Source of the DNA: Fulvia fulva | Taxonomy: Eukaryota > Ascomycota > Dothideomycetes > Mycosphaerellales > Mycosphaerellaceae | Length of the DNA: 64,000 nt | Reading direction: 5' to 3' | NCBI RefSeq assembly: GCF_020509005.1 | Contig: NC_063013.1 | Coordinates: forward strand, 1,922,001-1,986,000 | Notes under the pieces: generated by a model | Seen by the model: only the letters and a program-made list of their open reading frames with translations | What the model was told of the DNA's origin: nothing | The model's database searches: none | Translations under genes and position numbers: made by a program | Shown here: positions 45,627-57,171 of the stretch, piece by piece | How positions within the stretch are numbered: position 1 is the stretch's first letter | Layout of the letters: each line of letters begins with the position of its first letter

Positions 45627-45696
45627 GCCTTATATATAGTCTAGGCCTTTATAAAGGTCGCCCCCTAGGTTAACGTAGTAAGTCTCTCGATTAATT
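45627..45696 (-). repeat. 70-bp displaced LINE-B RT fragment at the 5' end of B2
   Basis: It aligns without gaps to 41891-41960 of the same element in the same orientation, but with many C>T and G>A changes. It matches the RIP-mutated copy B1 (about 707-776, reverse complement) with about two differences. It lies between the ORF1 start and the target duplication. Confidence 0.85.
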
Positions 45697-45740
45697 CCCT
45701 ATACCTATATACTTGTCCTACGGCCTACATGTTCTTAACA

Positions 45741-45917
45741 CTCCTACTTAGGCTATATAGTCTCCTATAATCCCTTTACGTAAGCTAGAGCTACCTTATA
45801 AAGTTTTAGAACTACTAGCTATTAAGGGGCTTTATTAACCTATTAGTAGCTATGTCCTTTATATAGTAGTAGTCTACTACAATCTTCTTCTACCACTAGA
45901 GATGTCTAATATAGTTA
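45741..45917 (-). pseudogene. Copia-2 polyprotein C-terminal end
   Basis: Reverse complement of the last part of the Copia-1 frame (55730-55900), the RNase H end with the LTKPL-type motif seen as LINKAP. The adjoining part lies beyond LINE A3 at 48423. Confidence 0.8.
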
Positions 45918-45934
45918 TATATAACATCAATATA

Positions 45935-48405
45935 GATAGATAGATAGATTTGTCATTCCCCTATTCTAGGACCCTATCCGGCCTATATAGGTATATATCT
46001 ATTGTTATATACAAAGGGAAACCCGAATAGGTGAAAACCCTTCCCGCCCCCGACTACTCCTTGTCTAGTTTAGCTTTCCCTCTAAACGTACGTAGTCTAT
46101 GTCACTACCCCGTTAGCCCCCGCTCCTAGCCGGTCTCGTCGCGCTACGTCGTATCCTCTCTTCCTATACTACTCCTACTAGGCGGTACTATTCTAGCTAG
46201 CCCTTCTCTAGTATCTAGTTCGTAATGCGCCGTAGGTCCTTAGCGTTATTAAGAAGTGCCCTAATCGTCCGGTTCCTCGCCTTTACTATCTACTCCCCCC
46301 TTCCTAGCGACTACCTCGGATAGACGAGGAGTACGTACCGTACGTTCTAGGAGCGATAGCCGTAGGGGCAGCTAGTATTCGTGTATCCTAGAACCTTCCT
46401 CTATAATAGGTACCCCTAGAGGCCGATGTGTTCGCTTCGTAGTTAGGTTGCTATACTACTCTATGCCCTCGTAAGGCGGTAGTAGATGAGCTTCGGGGGG
46501 TGCTTGACCGCGGATTTTGTAGCTGACCATTCCTTAGGTTGTCCCGCTAGCTAAGGGCGTCCACTATACCCTACAACCTAGTTGTTCCACCTCTCTTTCT
46601 ATAGTTGCTCTATAAACGATTTCTCACCTTCCTATTGTGTTACTAGCTGTTCGTCCCTTACCCGGTAGTTCGGCTCGTTTCCGGGTCGAATGCCCTTATA
46701 CGCTAGTACTGATTCGCGGGCCCTTACGACTACACTAGCGATGACCTTCTATACTAGGTGCTGTGCCGACTTGCCTAAGTAGGAGGTCCGTAGTCCCTAG
46801 ATGTATAGGTCGATCGGCGGTATAGCGGTCTCGTACTTAAGTATCCTCGTTAGTATCGACTTATATACCCCGGTGACCTTCCTTAGGCATTAGTTTTAGA
46901 TCTTCGCTAGCGGCGCGACGAGTCCCTTCGATAGGTAGGCCCTCTCGCCTAAGGACTATACTTAGCTACTATAGGTAAGGACTGGCCGTATAATAGCCGT
47001 ATATAGAAGTCGTAACTACCGGAAGTCCGCCCCCTATATAGACGTAGTGAGCCTCTAGTATGATGCTATATTCTGTTTAGCTTTCCGTAATATTGCCTAT
47101 ACGTACTTCCTCTACCGTAGCGCCGGGTCTACCTATAGTCCGAGGATTCTAAGCTAATTTGCCGGGTTAGTCGTATATCCCTATATCTAGATAGAAGCTT
47201 ATATATTATAGAACCGTAGCCGGCGCGTAAAGTGTATTAGATTGTACTTTTCTAGGGCAAACCGAGCCCCGTGCCTCCTAGCCTAGTCCTCGTAGATCTT
47301 ATACTTCTCTTCTAGTAGCCTATAGTTCTCCTTAGTCGAGGAAGACTACGCTAGGATGTTTATGTCGTCTACGAAGCCGCTCGTAGCGGTGTTCTAGGAT
47401 TCTAGGGCTAGGAGTAGCGTCGCTATAAAGAAGAGGAACAGAATAGGTACTAGCGTTAAGCCTTACGGGATTCTAGTATAGACTACTTAAAATAGGCTTC
47501 TATACTAGCCGACTAGGATCGACGTACTACGGTTTTAGAGGTAGGACCGTACGAAGTTGACAAGCCACTTAGGGAGTCCTTTCGACCTTAGGATATAGAG
47601 TAGCCGCGGGTATAATACGTAGTCGAAGGCTCCCGATATGTCTAGGCTAAGTAAGGAAGCCACCTTGTCCCTATTCTTATACTAGATAGCCTTTACCTAA
47701 GAGGTGATAAGTTCTATCGCGGATAGCGTCGATCGCTATAGGCGCGTACCTATCTAGGTGTCCGGGAGTAGGGAGTGTTCCTCTACCGCCTCGGAGAGTC
47801 TCGTTATAACTAGCTTCTTAAGCGCCTTCCTAAGAGTGTTAAGGAGCGCAATTGGGCGGTACGACTTCACCTACGTATAGTCTTCCTTCTACGGCTTACG
47901 TAGGACCACTGTCGTCGATTGTTTAAAAGCTATCGGGTGGTATCCGGTCTGTAGGCAGGCGTTAAAGATCGCTGTAACTACTAGGGCTAGTTGATCTCTA
48001 CACTTCTTTAGTAGCTCGTTTAGGATCCTATCCGGCCCCGGGGCTTTCTTCGCCGGCAACTTCCTTAGTACAGCGGCAACTTCTCCCTCGGACACCTCCT
48101 ATTAGACCGCGATGCTAGGGGCTAGGGGAGTAGAGCTGTTTATGTCGCTTAGATTAGCCTCGACTAGGGGCGGGAAGAACTTGCTAGCTAGTAGACGCGC
48201 CTTGGCCTCGGGGTCGCTAACCGGGCCACTAGGCGATTGTAGCGCTAGGATAGAGAAGGAGGGGCCCTGTGTAGGGTCCTGTCGGGCCCATTTTGCTAGC
48301 TTCTACATCCTCTCTAGCTTGCCGGCGATTTCTTCTACTGTAGCCCTCTAGCCGACTGCTTTCTCCCTTCGTATTATAGCTTTCTTCTGTTGGTATGCCT
48401 CCCTG
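45935..48405 (-). mobile_element. LINE-A copy A3, 5'-truncated
   Basis: 2471 bp flanked by a 17-bp duplication TATATAACATCAATATA (45918-45934, 48406-48422). The target is the Copia-2 RNase H region, and the uninterrupted site is seen in Copia-1 near 55720. It corresponds to A4 from about 59676 to its 3' end. RIP level is moderate. Confidence 0.94.
46113..48405 (-). pseudogene. LINE-A ORF2 fragment (RT), copy A3
   Basis: Starts within the linker between endonuclease and RT. The open stretch 48095-47889 carries KAPGPDRILNELL. Further blocks are GAFDYV (about 47620), the FLFFIATLL region (about 47435-47400), GFVDDINIL (about 47390-47355) and the C-terminal Cys/His block (about 46420-46360). It ends TAA at 46115-46113. 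In-frame TAG codons mark former CAG and TGG. Confidence 0.85.
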
Positions 48406-48422
48406 TATATAACATCAATATA

Positions 48423-50598
48423 CTTTGACCTTTTATATATATAGGCATCTTTAATAAGTGTTAAAGCGGCTTAGTTATTACCTATAAGCTTGACTAGCCT
48501 TAGCTCGTTAATAGTGCCCTTACTTACCCTTATACTCGGCTAGAAAGAGCTCTTTCCTACTAGTTCTAGGCACCCTATTTCCCTAAGAACAGTAGTAAGA
48601 AATTGTGACTACTTTACGGCTACGTTTATAGCTATAAACTTAGCTTCTATTATTAATGTTATAACAGACTTCTGCTTCCTACTTATCTAGGACATAGGTG
48701 ATCTATAAAGGAACTACACGTATCCTAGAATTGAGACTCTATCCACTTTGTCTATAGCGTAGTTAGAGTCCGAGTATCCCTAGAGATTGCCCCCTCCCTT
48801 TCTATATATAAGACCTAGGTCTAGGTACGACCGTAGGTATCGGGAGAGCTTCTTTAAAGCCTTTATATACTACTACGAGAGATCAGTAACATATAAGCTA
48901 ATTCTTCTAAGGGGGAATACTAAGTCTAGCCTTGTTATTGTTATTAGCTACATCTAGGTACTATTATAGCTCTAGTAATCCTGTTTGTTACACCTCTTAT
49001 CTATAGGTGCCGTAGGTACTAAATGCTCGTAGCTCTCTATAGGTAAGTAGGTTAGCGTAGCCTTCTCTCTAGCTATATTCATCTTAGCTAAGTTAGCGTA
49101 GACATAGTGTCCTTAATTAAGCTTTAAAGTGCCTTAGGACCTGTCTCTTATAATCCTTATTCTAAGGATCTTCGTAGGTTTACTAAGATCTTTAATCTTA
49201 AGTACTTTTCTAAGCTTAGCCTTAAACTACTAAACATCTAATAGCTTCGGAGCTATAATAGATATGTCATCTATATAGGTAAGGACTATAAGGTCTCTAT
49301 CCGTATAGATAAGTAGGTATAGATCTACCTAGAACTAGGTAAATCTAATTTTCTCTAGCTTCGTAATATAGAGCTTGTTCTAGTCTCTAGCTGCTTACTT
49401 AAGCCTATAAAGGCTTCGTAGGAGCTTAAACACTATATTTAGAGGTGCTTTAACTCCTAGGGGTGGGATTATATAGATGTCTTTAAGAACGCTACTTTAG
49501 GTAAAAGCATTATTCACATCTACTAGGTATATCTCGAGATCTCTCTTATATACTACTACTATGAATACTCGGAGAGTATTATGTCTAATAGTAGGTATAA
49601 AGGTCTCTTCGAAGTTAACCCTATATTTCTATAAAAACCCTCTTATAACTAGTCTTGCCTTAAACTTCTTAATAGCTCTACTAATTATTCTTTTTATATT
49701 AAAGACCTACCTAGAAGTAATTAGACTCGTACCCTTTAGCGGTATAACTACTTCCTAGGTGTTATTACTTACTAAGGCAATAAGTTTGTTCTCGATTACC
49801 TCTCTCTATATATGTCCCTATTCGGGGTCTCCTACGGCTACCTTATAGGACTTTGGGATTAGCACTTCCTACTAATAGGCTATAGCCTACCTAATAGTAG
49901 CAAATGTATATTCTTCTACGTCGTTCAGAATCTCCTCTACCTAGCTTATTATAGGGTCTAGATAGAACATCTAGGCGATAAGAGCCTTATAGTGTTTAGC
50001 CTTATACTCTTTAAAGTTATTATCTCCGTCCCCCCTTAACCTCTTATTACCTATAACCTAAGGTAGCGCTAGGTGTTCGGATAGGTCGAACTAAACGACA
50101 TCTTCTTTTTCTTTTATTAGAGTACCCTAATCTCTAAACTTCTAGTATTCCCTAATATCCTTTAGGGGAGGGGGAAGTTATATAAATAGCGGTTACTATA
50201 GTATTAATGACTTAGGTAGGTTCTGTATAGATCTACCGTTATCGGCCTTCGATAGTATTAAAACCGCCTTAATATTTTCTCCTAGCCTTCGTAACGGTGT
50301 CTCTAATAATCCCCTATCGGAAAATTTCGCCCTAAAGGGCTTCCTCCTAATAGGATTACGCTATAGCGCTCGACTCGGCTAGTTAGTAAAGGTGATACTA
50401 AGATCTATATCCCCCCCCCTTCTTATTCTTAAACTAGTCGACGTAACTATACGCTTTTATAGCTTTTATGTCGGGATCCTAGAATAGCTATTGTTTTGTA
50501 GTGTTTTCTAAGTAGCCTATAAACACGGCTTCTTTTCCTCGGTTTATTAACTTGTCTCTCCTTAAGCCTTAAGGTTAGGCTCTTAGGTCTATATAGAC
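48423..50598 (-). pseudogene. Copia-2 pol segment: RNase H, RT, integrase C-terminal linker
   Basis: Reverse-strand counterpart of Copia-1 53530-55730. RNase H with the DSDYA region near 48770. The RT catalytic motif reads YIDDIS near 49290-49260, where Copia-1 has YVDDIP (GTG>ATA by RIP). The block before RT lies near 49700-49560. It ends at the Copia-1 insertion point. Confidence 0.83.
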
Positions 50599-50603
50599 TA
50601 TAG

Positions 50604-50837
50604 TGTTGAGAACATATAGGCCGTAGGACAAGCATGTAGGTGTGGGTGTGTCATGTGATTAGATCACGTGACTAGGGTTTGCTAGCCTATAGGCTGGCAA
50701 ACATCCGGACACCTAGCATCTACCTATACTAACACCGGCGATACTATATATAGATACACGCTATCCTATTGGGTCCTTCTTCGTCTTTTATGTGATCCGC
50801 CGTCTTCTACTACTACGTAACTCGTACCTATTTAACA
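50604..50837 (+). repeat. Copia-1 5' LTR
   Basis: TGTTGAG...TTTAACA. It differs from the 3' LTR at 10 positions, all transitions. It has a TATATATA box at 50745-50752 and two palindromes at 50650-50672 and 50678-50701. Confidence 0.96.
50650..50701 (+). promoter_or_regulatory. Paired palindromes with a TCACGTGA core in the Copia LTR
   Basis: The first palindrome has 10-bp arms (ATCACGTGAC on the right) around a 3-bp loop. The right arm, with the preceding base, contains the E-box type core CACGTG. The second is a 24-bp palindrome with 12-bp arms (TAGGCTGGCAAA), perfect in the 3' LTR copy (55981-56004) and with one RIP change here. They lie upstream of the TATA-like box. A binding role is inferred. 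Confidence 0.6.
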
Positions 50838-51340
50838 GGTTATAAGCCCGAGTTAGCAACTCGGTGTTTCACCCTCGACAAAGTCGTATTAGAGTTATTC
50901 CTCTTTAGAACAAAAGAAAGGCAGACTAGAGGCCGCACCCGCATTGCATAGGAAGCTATAGCCGCGCTATAGGTGTATATAAGACGTGAAAGAGCCTAGT
51001 AAGGCACTATCAGACTCCGAGTTAGGGAGCCTATACTAATACCTTAGACAAGTGGGCGAGCTTACTAAGAAGAGTCGCTCTCCGGACATCGCGTTCGCAT
51101 CGACTAACTGTTTATTCTAAGAGAGCCGCAGTGTCTCAGAAACCCCCTCTACTAAGAGAGTTACGCTATAGTGTCTTAGTACTAATACGATCCTTACCGA
51201 CCGACTTTCCTCCTCTTCCCGGCGGATAGCCATCCTCTCCGCTATCAACCTCGCGTTCGGTTTATCCCATTTCGATCCGATCGCGTACGACCGAATACAT
51301 CCTTTTACCTAAGGGTAGCTAACCTGTCCCTTAACTTACA
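50838..51340 (+). other. Copia-1 leader (primer-binding region and untranslated leader)
   Basis: Directly after the LTR comes GGTTATAAGCCCGAGTT, the position of the primer-binding site. It overlaps a perfect hairpin with 7-bp arms (CCGAGTT/AACTCGG, about 50848-50865). An imperfect direct repeat (TAAGAGAG...AGTGTCTYAG) occurs at about 51118-51139 and 51153-51179. I did not identify the primer tRNA. No ATG could be fixed for the polyprotein, whose frame becomes recognisable near 51300. Confidence 0.55.
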
Positions 51341-54300
51341 AAAAATAGAGAACGAGACTGGGTTTATAAGAAAGAGAGCAGCACCTCTTCTGACAAGAGA
51401 GAACCACGAAATATAGTTCAAGCTGATAAGAATACACCTAGTATTAAAGCAGGTTGACTAGGTCCTCGAAGACATCATCACGGACATTCCCGCTGTAACC
51501 CTATCTATAGCGACACCCTCTATATCATCGGAGTCATCCCTTCCTTTAGATTAAGCGATAAGGAAGGCATCGTACAGACGGCACAATGCAACGGCCCTAT
51601 ATAAGATGTACATCTGTCTGTCGACAGATAACTAAGAGATGACATACGAGATCCGGCATGCGAAGGAGTTGTGGGAATGGGCTGAAGCTAAATATAAGAG
51701 AAGACTTCTCGCTACTGGAAGAAGTTTGCTTCAGCAATACACCAATTTCGTGATGACAGAAGACCAGTCTATAGATGACGCCTGGTAGGAGCTTAGCTCA
51801 ATTGCAAGGAGGGCTGTTTCAATCTCGCCTTAGTTCCAAGACATTAAGACTAAGGACAGAAAGATCTAGCAACTCTTAGTAGCTCTACTAGACTCATTTG
51901 GCTCAATTCGCGATGCAATTGATCCCTAGGTGAATCTCTCACCACAAGACATTCTTGCAATTCTTAGGGAGAAGCAAGAATCAATGATTCATCAAGGGAC
52001 AGCCATGTTCGCTAAGAAGGGTTTCTAGGGCAAGCTTACGTGCCATCTCTACGGTGGTGACCATTTTATGAGCAAGTGCCTACACCTTTCTGCAGCTCAG
52101 CAGGCTGTTAGGAACAAGGACAAACTAGCTAGGGTTACCTACCCTGCTAAGAGACAACCGTCACTACCTCGTAGGAGGTCATCATCACCAAACCTTCGTG
52201 TTGTCCTCAAGGTGATGACGGACCTTGCAAAGCAGATGAAGGAGAGCCGCAAGCCAAAGGCCTCCTCTAGCAAGCCTGTAAGGGCCCATGCGACCCAGGA
52301 AGACGTATCAGACCCTGAGATACTATCAGAAGATGATGATGTTGATGAGGTTGCCCATTCCACTGTGGAAGCCAAAGGCAAGTACCCCTCGTCCGAGTGG
52401 TTGCTTGACTCTTGTGCATCATCACATATGACTGACCAAGATTCACTATTCAGGACACTGAAGCCTCTTCAAAAGAGGAAGTGGATCAAGGTTGGGGGTG
52501 GCTATCTATAAGCTACACATATAGGAAGTGCAGTAATGGGTAGTCCTTCTAGAAAGCAGATTGTCTTAGAAAATGTCCTGTTTGTTCCTGGCCTTAGAGT
52601 TAGTCTTGTTTCGTGGAATCGGTTCAGCCAACAGTTTGCTGTCCAACCACCCAGTTTCACCCTAAAATCCTTGTCTAGTAAACCCGTTGTCCAGACCAAA
52701 CTTCGAGGAGGAGTACCGTTTATCCACTCGATCTCGGAAATTCTTAAGCTACAGCATGCTGGCATACTCTCTTAAGAACGTGACGGTACCGCTATAGCTA
52801 ACACTGAGTCCGAAGATCAGTAGGAGCTATGGCATAGAAGATGTGCATACCTTGGCAAGGGACTGCTAAGAAACCTGCATAGAGTCACTAACAAGAAAGA
52901 TCCCATTCCTGTTCCTTCTGAACACCAGAATTGCAAGGTCTGCTCCCTTACAAACATGAGGAAGTTCAAAGGACCTACCATAGAGAGGAAAGGGGAGAGG
53001 CTGGCCCTCATCTCCATTGACATCTGTGGGCCTTTTCAGGGCGCAGTCTCTAGGCTAGGATACAAATATTGGCTTGAGATTGTAGACAACTTCTCTAGGA
53101 AGAAGTGGGTAATCCCTTTGAAGGCCAGGAGCGACGCTCCTACAGCCCTACGGGATTAGAAGGTCTAGGCAGAACGGCAGTCAAGGTGCTTTCTGTCTGC
53201 GATCCGTAGTGATGGTGCAAAGGAAATTCTCGCCTTGCTAAAAGAGTAGGAGAAGGAGTTTGGCACTCAGATGGACACAACTAATGCCTACAACTCTCTT
53301 TAAAATGGACCTATGGAAAGGTCAATTCAAGCCTCTGAGAACACAGTCCGGGCTATGCTTGAAGACTCTAGCATGCTAGTTAAGTTCTGGCCAGAAGCTT
53401 TACAAGCACAGACTGTGATCAGAAACAGACTGCCTAATGGTCCGATTATTGATAGTATTGCTCTTTTACTAGAAGAAGCCTTTACTGGCCAAGTACCGTC
53501 AGTCGACCATTTCCGCGTCTAGGGATACAAAGCTGTGGTCTATATAGACCTAAGAGCCCAACCTCAAGGCTTGAGGAGAGACAAGTTGATGAACCGAGGA
53601 AAAGAAGCCGTGTTTGTGGGCTACTCAGAAAACACCACAAAACAATAGCTGTTCTAGGATCCCGACATGAAAGCAATAAAAGCGCATAGTCACGTCGACT
53701 AGTTTGAGAATGAGAAGGGGGGAGATATGGATCTTGGTATCACCTTCACTAACCAGCCGAGTCGAGCGCTACAGCGCAATCCTGTTAGGAGGAAGCCCTT
53801 TAGGGCGAAATTTTCCGATAGGGGACTATTAGAGACACCGTTACGAAGGCCAGGAGAAAATATTGAGGCGGTTTCAACACTGTCGAAGGCCGATAACGGT
53901 GGATCTATACAGAACCTACCCAAGTCATCAACACTATAGCAACCGCTGTTTGTGCAACTTCCCCCTCCCCTAAAGGACATTGGGGAATACTAGAAGTTTG
54001 GAGATTAGGGTACTCCAATAAAAGAAAAAGAAGATGTCGTTTAGTTCGACCCATCCGAACACCCAGCGCCACCTTAGGTTGTAGGCAACAAGAGGTTAAG
54101 GGGGGACGGAGATGATAACTCTGAAGAGCATAAGGCTAAACACTATAAGGCTCTTATCGCCCAGATGTTCCATCTAGACCCTACAATGAGCTAGGTAGAG
54201 GAGATTCTGAACGACGTAGAAGAACATACATTTGCTGCTGTTAGGCAGGCCATAGCCTATCAGCAGGAAGTACTAATCCCAAAGTCCTATAAGGCAGCCG

Positions 54301-55871
54301 TAGGAGACCCCGAATAGGGACATATATAGAGAGAGGCAATCGAGAACGAACTTATTGCCTTAGCAAGCAACAACACCTAGGAAGCAGTTGTACCGCCAAA
54401 GGGTGCGAATCTAATTACTTCTAGGTGGGTCTTTGATGTGAAAAGAATGATTAGTAGAGCTATTAAGAAGTTCAAGGCAAGACTAGTTATAAGAGGGTTT
54501 TCATAGAAATATAGGGTTGACTTCGAAGAGACCTTTGCACCTACTGTTAGACATAATACTCTCCGAGTATTTATAGTAGTAGTGTGTAAGAGAGATCTCG
54601 AGATGCACCTAGTAGATGTGAATAATGCTTTTACCCAAAGCAGCCTTCTTGAAGACATCTATATGATCCCACCCCTAGGAGTTAAAGCACCTCCAAACAT
54701 AGTGTTCAAGGTCCTACGAAGCCTTTATAGGCTTAAGCAAGTAGCTAGAGACTGGAACAAGCTCTGTGTTACGAAGCTAGAGAAGATTGGATTTACCTAG
54801 TCCTAGGTAGATCTATGCCTACTTATCTATACGGATAGAGACCTTATAGTCCTTACCTATGTGGATGACATACCTATTGCAGCTCCGAAGCTGTCAGATG
54901 TTTAGTGGTTTAAGGCTGAGCTTAGAAAAGTGTTTAAGATTAAAGATCTTGGTAAACCTACGAAGATCCTTAGAATAAGGATTATAAGAGACAGGTCCCA
55001 AGGCACTTTGAAGCTTGATCAAGGACACTATGTCCACGCTAACTTAGCCAAGATGAACATAGCTAGAGAGAAGGCTACGCCAACCTACTCACCTATAGAG
55101 AGCTACGAGCATTTAGTGCCTACGGCACCTATAGATAAGAGGTACAACAAACAGGATTACTAGAGCCATAATGGTACCTAGATGTGGCCAATGACAATGA
55201 CAAGGCCAGACTTAGCATTCCCCCTTGGAAGAATTAGCTCATTTGTTGCTAATCCCTCGCAGCAGCATATAAAGGCTTTAAAGAAGCTCTCCCGATACCT
55301 ACGGTCGTACCTAGACCTAGGTCTTATATATAGAAAGGGAGGGGGCAATCTCCAGGGATACTCGGACTCTGACTACGCTATGGACAAAGTGGATAGAGTC
55401 TCAATTCTGGGATACGTGTGGTTCCTTTATAGATCACCTGTGTCCTGGATGAGTAGGAAGCAGAAGTCTGTTGCAACATCAACAATGGAAGCTGAGTTCA
55501 TGGCTATGAACGCAGCCGCAAAGCAGTCACAATTTCTTGCTGCTGTCCTCAGGGAAATGGGTTGCCCAGAACTGGTGGGAAAGAGCTCTTTCCAGCCGAG
55601 TGTAAGGGCAAGCAAGGGCACTGTTGACGAGCTAAGGCCAGTCAAGCTCATAGGTGACAACCAAGCCGCTTTGACACTTGTCAAAGATGCCCATGTGCAT
55701 AAAAGGTCAAAGCATATTGATGTTGCATATAACTATGTCAGACATCTCTAGTGGCAGAAGAAGATTGTAGTGGACTACTGCTATACAAAGGACATAGCTG
55801 CTGATAGGTTAACAAAGCCCCTCAATGGCCAGCAGTTCTAAAACTTTGTGAGGCAGCTCCAGCTTGCGTAA
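51340..55871 (+). pseudogene. Copia-1 polyprotein: gag, protease, integrase, RT, RNase H (RIP stops)
   Basis: A single frame ending TAA at 55869-55871. Gag: a helical domain to about 51970, then a knuckle CHLYGGDHFMSKC (52041-52079, second Cys now Tyr). Protease: WLLDSCASSHM (about 52400-52430). Integrase: HRR...CKVC zinc region (about 52830-52945), D in SIDICGPF (about 53015), D in RSDGAKE (about 53205), E in GPMERSIQ (about 53310). RT: TSRWVFDVKR (about 54420), YVDDIPIA (about 54860). RNase H: GYSDSDYAMD (about 55355), STMEAEFMAM (about 55480), LTKPLNG (about 55805). About 20 TAG/TAA codons replace CAG, CAA or TGG. Catalytic residues are otherwise present, so inactivation is by RIP and probably recent. 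Confidence 0.9.
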
Positions 55872-55906
55872 AGGGATTGTAGGAGACCATGTGGCCTGAG
55901 TGGGAG

Positions 55907-56140
55907 TGTTAAGAACATACAGGCCGCAGGACAAGCATGTAGGTGTGGGTGTGTCATGTGATTAGATCACGTGACTAGGGTTTGCCAGCCTATAGGCTGG
56001 CAAACATCCGGACACCTAGCATCTACCTACACCAACACCGGCGATACTATATATAGATACACGCTATCCCATTGGGTCCTTCTTCGTCTTTTGTGTGATC
56101 CGCCGTCTTCTACTACTACGTAACTCGTACCTGTTTAATA
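55907..56140 (+). repeat. Copia-1 3' LTR
   Basis: 234 bp, TGTTAAG...TTTAATA. The last bases show one RIP change (AACA>AATA). The preceding polypyrimidine/purine stretch includes TGAGTGGGAG at 55898-55906. Confidence 0.96.
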
Positions 56141-56145
56141 TATAG

Positions 56146-57163
56146 CTTTATATCTCTAGACGCGGAAATAGTCGACTGACGGTACTTAGCTAGTAAAGGC
56201 TTCTTCTAGTAAAAGAGTAATACTATTAATAATCGGACTATTAGGTAGTCTATTTCTGATTATAGTCTATACTTATAAAGCTTCTAGCTAGAACTTAACT
56301 AGTATACTAGAGTCTTTAAGTATAGCCCGGACTATGTTCTTAGAGGCTTGAATTGACCTTTCTATAGGTCTATTTTGAAGAGAGTTGTAGGCATTAGTTG
56401 TGTCTATCTAAGTGCTAAACTCCTTCTCCTACTCTTTTAGTAAGGCGAAAATTTCCTTTATACTATTACTACGGATCGTAGATAGAAAGCACCTTAACTA
56501 CCGTTCTACCTAGACCTTCTAATCCCGTAGGGCTATAGGAGCGTCGCTCCTAGCCTTTAAAGGGATTACCCACTTCTTCCTAGAGAAGTTGTCTATAATC
56601 TTAAGCTAATATTTATATCCTAGCCTAGAGACTACGCCCTAAAAAGGCCTATAGATATCAATAGAGATGAGGGCCAGCCTCTCCCCTTTCCTCTCTATAG
56701 TAGGTCCTTTGACTTATGTTTATAAGGGAGTAGACCTTGTAATTCTAGTGTTTAGAAGGAATAGGAATAGGATCTTTCTTATTAGTAACTCTATATAGGT
56801 TTCTTAGTAGTCCCTTACTAAGGTATATATATCTTCTATACTATAGCTCCTACTAATCTTTGGACTTAGTATTAGCTATAGCGGTGCCGTCACGTTCTTA
56901 AGAGAGTATACTAGTATACTATAGCTTAAGAATTTCCGAGATCGAGTAGATAAACGGTACTCCTCCTTAAAGTTTAGTCTAGACAACGGGTTTACTAGAT
57001 AAGGATTTTAGGGTGAAACTAGGTAGTTAGATAGCAAACTATTAGCTAAACTGATTCTACGAAACAAGACTAACTCTAAGGCTAGGAACAAACAGGACAT
57101 TTTCTAAGACAATTCACTTTCTAGACGGACTACCTATTACTACACTTCCTATATATATAGCTT
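56146..57163 (-). pseudogene. Copia-2 integrase and protease-integrase segment
   Basis: Reverse counterpart of Copia-1 52510-53535. Integrase core blocks (SIDI-GPF near 56665, the SDGA region near 56475) and the zinc region (about 56850-56735) can be followed through RIP changes. It is cut on the left by Copia-1 and on the right by LINE A4. The last 12 bp (57152-57163) are the LINE A4 target duplication. Confidence 0.82.
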
Positions 57164-57171
57164 AGATTATT

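Larger units (their letters stand above)
40727..45697 (-). mobile_element. LINE-B copy B2, full-length, lightly RIP-mutated
   Basis: Flanked by CCTATACCTATATA (40713-40726 and 45698-45711). The tail (GATA)n is at the left, and ORF1 then ORF2 run on the minus strand. Of about 4.97 kb, the outermost 70 bp at the 5' end (45627-45696) are a displaced piece of LINE-B RT sequence. It is the best reference copy for the family. Confidence 0.94.
40519..45740 (-). repeat. Copia-2 3' LTR, split by LINE B2
   Basis: LTR parts 40519-40726 and 45712-45740 make about 237 bp, compared with 234 bp for the Copia-1 LTRs. The minus-strand start is TGTTAAGAAC (45740-45731) and the end CCTATTTAATA. The paired palindromes of the Copia-1 LTR are visible near 40661-40700 with RIP changes. 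Confidence 0.85.
50604..56140 (+). mobile_element. Copia-1, Copia LTR retrotransposon, nearly complete
   Basis: 5537 bp with 234-bp LTRs (50604-50837, 55907-56140) and the duplication TATAG (50599-50603, 56141-56145). One long frame with RIP stops encodes gag-PR-IN-RT-RNase H, the Copia order. It inserted in opposite orientation into Copia-2, a relative of the same family. Confidence 0.96.

Noticed and set aside
43328..45639. Several plus-strand frames across LINE B2 (for example 44320-44733 and 45387-45644)
   Set aside because: Antisense to ORF1 and ORF2 of LINE B2. Cys- and Leu-rich content is the complement of the coding sequence.
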